A DNA stretch of 64,000 nt from Streptomyces lateritius (GTDB lineage Bacteria; Actinomycetota; Actinomycetes; Streptomycetales; Streptomycetaceae). The notes below the pieces were generated by a model that had not been told where the DNA came from, did no database searches, and saw only the letters and a list, made by a program, of their open reading frames with translations. A program made the position numbers and the translations under genes. Location: positions 82,593-146,592 of the forward strand of contig NZ_BMTO01000015.1 of assembly GCF_014649715.1 (NCBI RefSeq). Direction: 5' to 3'. Positions 61,432 to 64,000 of this stretch are shown here, one piece after another; the stretch's first letter is position 1; each line of letters opens with the position of its first letter.

Positions 61432-62844
61432 ATGTCCATCGACTCGCTCAGACGATCAGCGCGCGCGACCGTCTCCGGTCTTCCCGGCGGCTTCTGGTGG
61501 CTGTGGCTCTCCACCCTCGTGAATCGCACCGGCGCCTTCGTCCTCACCTTCCTCTCCCTCTATCTGACCCAGGAGCTCGGACACTCGGCGTGGTACGCCG
61601 GACTCGTCGTCGCCCTCCACGGCCTCGGCGGCGTCGCCGGATCCCCGCTCGGCGGGACGCTCGCCGACAAGTGGGGCCGCCGGCCCACCATGGTCACGAC
61701 GCACCTGATGACGGCCGCCTGCGCCGCCGCGCTCTCCGTGGTCACCACCGCCTGGGGCATCGCCGCCGTCGTCCTGCTGATGGGCGTCTCCATGCAGGCC
61801 GTGCGCCCCTCCATCCAGGCCACCATCGCCGACATGGTCCCCGAGCACGACCGACGCCGGGCCTACGCGCTGAACTACTGGGCCCTCAACCTCGGCTTCG
61901 CCGTCGCCGCCTTCGGCGGCGGCGCCGCGATCTTCCTCGGCTACCGCACCCTCTTCCTCATCGAGGCGGTGGCCACCGCCCTCTGTGCCCTGATCGTCTT
62001 CCTGCGTCTGCCCGAGACCCGCCCCGAGGCCCGCCGGAACCCGGCCGGAGAGGTCGTCGAGAAGGACCGCGTCAGCATCCTCGACGTCCTGCGCGACGCA
62101 CCCTTCCGCACCCTCGTCCTCCTCAACCTCCTCGTCTGCCTCGTCTTCACCGCCCCCTGGGTCGGTCTGCCGCTCTCCATGGCGGAGGCGGGCCTCGAAC
62201 CCGGCGCGTACGGAGCGGTCATCGCCGTCAACGGTGTCGTCATCGTCGGCTTCCAGCTGCTGGTCAACAAGATGACCGACAAGCGCTCGCCGGCCATGCT
62301 GCTCACCGTCTCCTCCCTGCTCTTCGCCCTGGGCACCGGCGCCACCGCGCTGGCCGGCACACCGCTGGTGTTCGCCGCCACCGTGGTCGTGTGGACGATC
62401 GGCGAGATGATCCACGTCCCCACCAACGCCGCCGCCACCGCCAAGCTCGCCCCCGAGCACGCACGCGGCCGCTACCAGGGCGTGATGGGCATGTCGTGGG
62501 CGCTGTCCGGCTTCCTCGCCCCGATCCTCGCGGGCTGGGTCGTCGACGGTCCGGGACCGGACGTGCTGTGGATCTCCTGCGGGGTCATCGGCTGTGTCGC
62601 CGCCCTCGGATACACGACGCGGCTGCGCAAGGCCCTCGCCGACGGCGAGCCGGCGGAGAGCAGGACTGTTGCCGGCCGGCCCGACGTCGACAAGCCCGTC
62701 GTCGACAAGCCCGTCGTCGACAAGCCCGTCGTCGACAAGCCGGTCAAGGCCGTCGCCATCGAGGCGGTCGCCGTCGAGCCCGTCGCCGTCGAGGCCGTCG
62801 AGCCCGCCGAGGACAGGACCGAGCGTGGCTCCGTCAGCGCCTGA
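61432..62844 (+). CDS. MFS transporter with repeat-rich C-terminal tail
   Basis: 470 residues with about 12 membrane helices (residues 15-395), the GGTLADKWGRRP loop 2-3 motif of major facilitator drug:H+ antiporters (about 75), and a Pro-Glu-Thr-Arg loop in the middle. Cytoplasmic tail after about 405: the unit D-K-P-V-V occurs four times, then V-A-I-E-A-V-A-V-E-P type repeats. The tail is unusual for MFS exporters. Substrate unknown. It converges with the beta-helix gene with 11 bases of overlap. Confidence 0.87.
   Translation: MSIDSLRRSARATVSGLPGGFWWLWLSTLVNRTGAFVLTFLSLYLTQELGHSAWYAGLVVALHGLGGVAGSPLGGTLADKWGRRPTMVTTHLMTAACAAALSVVTTAWGIAAVVLLMGVSMQAVRPSIQATIADMVPEHDRRRAYALNYWALNLGFAVAAFGGGAAIFLGYRTLFLIEAVATALCALIVFLRLPETRPEARRNPAGEVVEKDRVSILDVLRDAPFRTLVLLNLLVCLVFTAPWVGLPLSMAEAGLEPGAYGAVIAVNGVVIVGFQLLVNKMTDKRSPAMLLTVSSLLFALGTGATALAGTPLVFAATVVVWTIGEMIHVPTNAAATAKLAPEHARGRYQGVMGMSWALSGFLAPILAGWVVDGPGPDVLWISCGVIGCVAALGYTTRLRKALADGEPAESRTVAGRPDVDKPVVDKPVVDKPVVDKPVKAVAIEAVAVEPVAVEAVEPAEDRTERGSVSA
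62690..62745 (+). repeat. 15-base tandem repeat in the MFS tail
   Basis: GTCGTCGACAAGCCC is repeated four times (about 62690-62745), coding for DKPVV units. It can change copy number by slippage without frameshift, so tail length may vary between strains. Confidence 0.85.
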
Positions 62845-64000
62845 GCGTCCGCTGCGCCTCGTACAGGTTCCGGGGGCGCACCGCCCCCGGACTCCCGTAC
62901 GCCTCCACGCGCGCGTGGAGCTCGCCGGCGAAGTCCGGTACGTCGATCTGGTCGAACTCCCGGACCTCGCTGATGCCGACCGTCGCGCTGTACGGGGCGA
63001 TCGTGTCGATCCTGACCAGGCCCGCCCGTCCGTTGGTGACCGTCACGTTCCAGTGGGTGAAGCGGGCGCCGTACAGCGGGCCCGCCGAGGCGTCGCCGCC
63101 GTGCCGGCCGTTGTTCTCGACCGTGATCTCCGTCCGTACGTTGGCGAACGGCATCCCGCGGTGGGTGTCGAAGGTGCCCATCTCCATCACCCCGCGGCTC
63201 CAGACGTTGTGGCTGGACAGGCCCTCCACGTTGATGCCGTGCAGTTGCGTCCCGGCCTGCGCCGGGACCGTGCGGGCCGCGACACGGAAGTCCTCCACGA
63301 GGTTGTCGTGCGACCCCTCGCGGCAGAAGTACGGGTGGTGCGCGCCGCGTCCCTCGACCCGGGTGCGGCGCAGGGTGCAGGCGGAGGCGGCGACGAGGCC
63401 GAAGCCGTTGTCGACGTGGCGGACGACGACGTCCTCCGCCCAGCAGTCGTAGGCGCACTGGAAGGTGACGCCGTTGTAGCCCTTGTCGAGGAGGTGCGGG
63501 GACTGCGGGGTCTCCACCGCTTCGAGCGTGAGGCCGACGACGCCCGAGTCCGTCAGCGGCTCGGCAAGGGTGACGATCCTCGGGTCCCACTCCGGGCGGG
63601 TGTCGAGCGGCAGCGGGCGTTCGAACGTGACCCGGCGGCCCCGCACCGAGGCGATACGGACCGGCCATTCGTAGGGGACGTAGCTCGTCAGCTTCGTCTT
63701 GTCGTCCCAGACGTACGCCTTCGCGCCCTGGCCGCCGCCCGCCATGCGCTCCAGGAGCGTGTGCCCGGCGTCGTCGGCCAGCCGGAGGAGAACGACGTCT
63801 CCGCGCCGCAGGGCTGACGGGTCGTCGACCGTCACCGACCAGTCGCCGCGGCGCGCGGGGCGGACGGTGGTCAGCGTGCGCCACTCGTCACGGCGATTGC
63901 CGGTCCAGCCCTCGAAGGGCCACGCGCGGGCGCGGACCGCGGCCACCAGGGAGGCGTGCCGGACGTGCGGAGCCAGCCAGATCAGGCCGCCCGCCCACGA
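62834..64000 (-). CDS. Right-handed beta-helix protein, partial
   Basis: The frame stays open to the end of the window, so the true start is beyond base 64000; about 388 residues are seen. Short repeated segments (VGLTLEAVETPQSPHL, NGVTFQCAYDCWAEDVVV, HDNLVEDFRVAAR, INVEGLSSHNVWSRGVM) give the ladder of a pectate-lyase-type parallel beta-helix, with conserved Asn/Gly turns and aromatic stacks. It may be a polysaccharide lyase or hydrolase or a non-catalytic surface helix; no lyase Arg/Asp set is clear. It overlaps the MFS gene end by 11 bases. Confidence 0.75.
   Translation of the reverse strand, partial: SWAGGLIWLAPHVRHASLVAAVRARAWPFEGWTGNRRDEWRTLTTVRPARRGDWSVTVDDPSALRRGDVVLLRLADDAGHTLLERMAGGGQGAKAYVWDDKTKLTSYVPYEWPVRIASVRGRRVTFERPLPLDTRPEWDPRIVTLAEPLTDSGVVGLTLEAVETPQSPHLLDKGYNGVTFQCAYDCWAEDVVVRHVDNGFGLVAASACTLRRTRVEGRGAHHPYFCREGSHDNLVEDFRVAARTVPAQAGTQLHGINVEGLSSHNVWSRGVMEMGTFDTHRGMPFANVRTEITVENNGRHGGDASAGPLYGARFTHWNVTVTNGRAGLVRIDTIAPYSATVGISEVREFDQIDVPDFAGELHARVEAYGSPGAVRPRNLYEAQRTLRR

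Overview
The window is a 64 kb piece of Streptomyces chromosome. The evidence is a very high GC content, third-position G/C bias in every gene, many GTG starts, twin CIRCE elements, DasR-type dre boxes, PHO boxes, and a gene set and order (murQ, groEL2, otsA/otsB, nagKA, cdgB, hbpS-senSR, msiK, rlmB-cysS-ispFD-carD, phoP-phoR/phoU) that I recognise from Streptomyces chromosome cores. I infer the genus from this; the species cannot be told.

Layout. 1-2.1 kb: end of an ABC exporter operon and a secreted protein. 2.2-4.9 kb: two small genes, then an RpiR-family regulator and murQ (peptidoglycan recycling). 4.9-11.9 kb: a secreted TAP-type peptidase, an HTTM/DUF5819 membrane pair, an ice-binding-like protein with a long Thr/Gly-Glu-Pro repeat, and an orphan winged-helix/zinc-ribbon protein. 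11.3-14.7 kb: acetyltransferase/SRPBCC pair, groEL under two CIRCE boxes, cold shock protein. 15.0-16.9 kb: a threonine-synthase-like gene and a CysO/ThiS-like sulfur carrier under a SAM-I riboswitch. 17-22.5 kb: glucosyl-3-phosphoglycerate synthase, a surface protein, and otsA/otsB facing each other. 22.6-27.2 kb: sugar-binding lipoprotein diverging from nagK-nagA and a PfkB kinase, with dre boxes on both sides. 27.3-36.3 kb: carbohydrate-binding-like membrane protein, diguanylate cyclase CdgB, flavin reductase, ArfB-like factor, TerD, M1 peptidase, and HbpS with the SenS-SenR two-component system. 36.4-45.9 kb: a looser region of FAD enzymes, hypotheticals, a decayed IS5-type transposase and an antibiotic-kinase-like gene. 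45.9-64 kb: tRNA-Thr, msiK behind a third dre box, nucleotidyltransferase, DoxX protein, the carD-ispD-ispF-cysS-rlmB block, phoP-phoR/phoU with two PHO boxes, a tiny Cys-rich protein, gpmA, an MFS transporter and a truncated beta-helix protein.

How genes fit together. MurQ (MurNAc-6P to GlcNAc-6P), NagK (GlcNAc to GlcNAc-6P) and NagA (GlcNAc-6P to GlcN-6P) form one amino-sugar route. dre boxes before the binding lipoprotein, nagKA and msiK suggest shared DasR control of uptake, ATPase supply and catabolism.

The most interesting system is at 15.05-16.87 kb. A SAM-I riboswitch, not a threonine-responsive element, controls a ThrC-fold PLP enzyme together with a sulfur carrier whose C-terminus is Gly-Gly-Cys. 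That fits an O-phosphohomoserine plus protein-thiocarboxylate route to homocysteine better than ordinary threonine synthesis.
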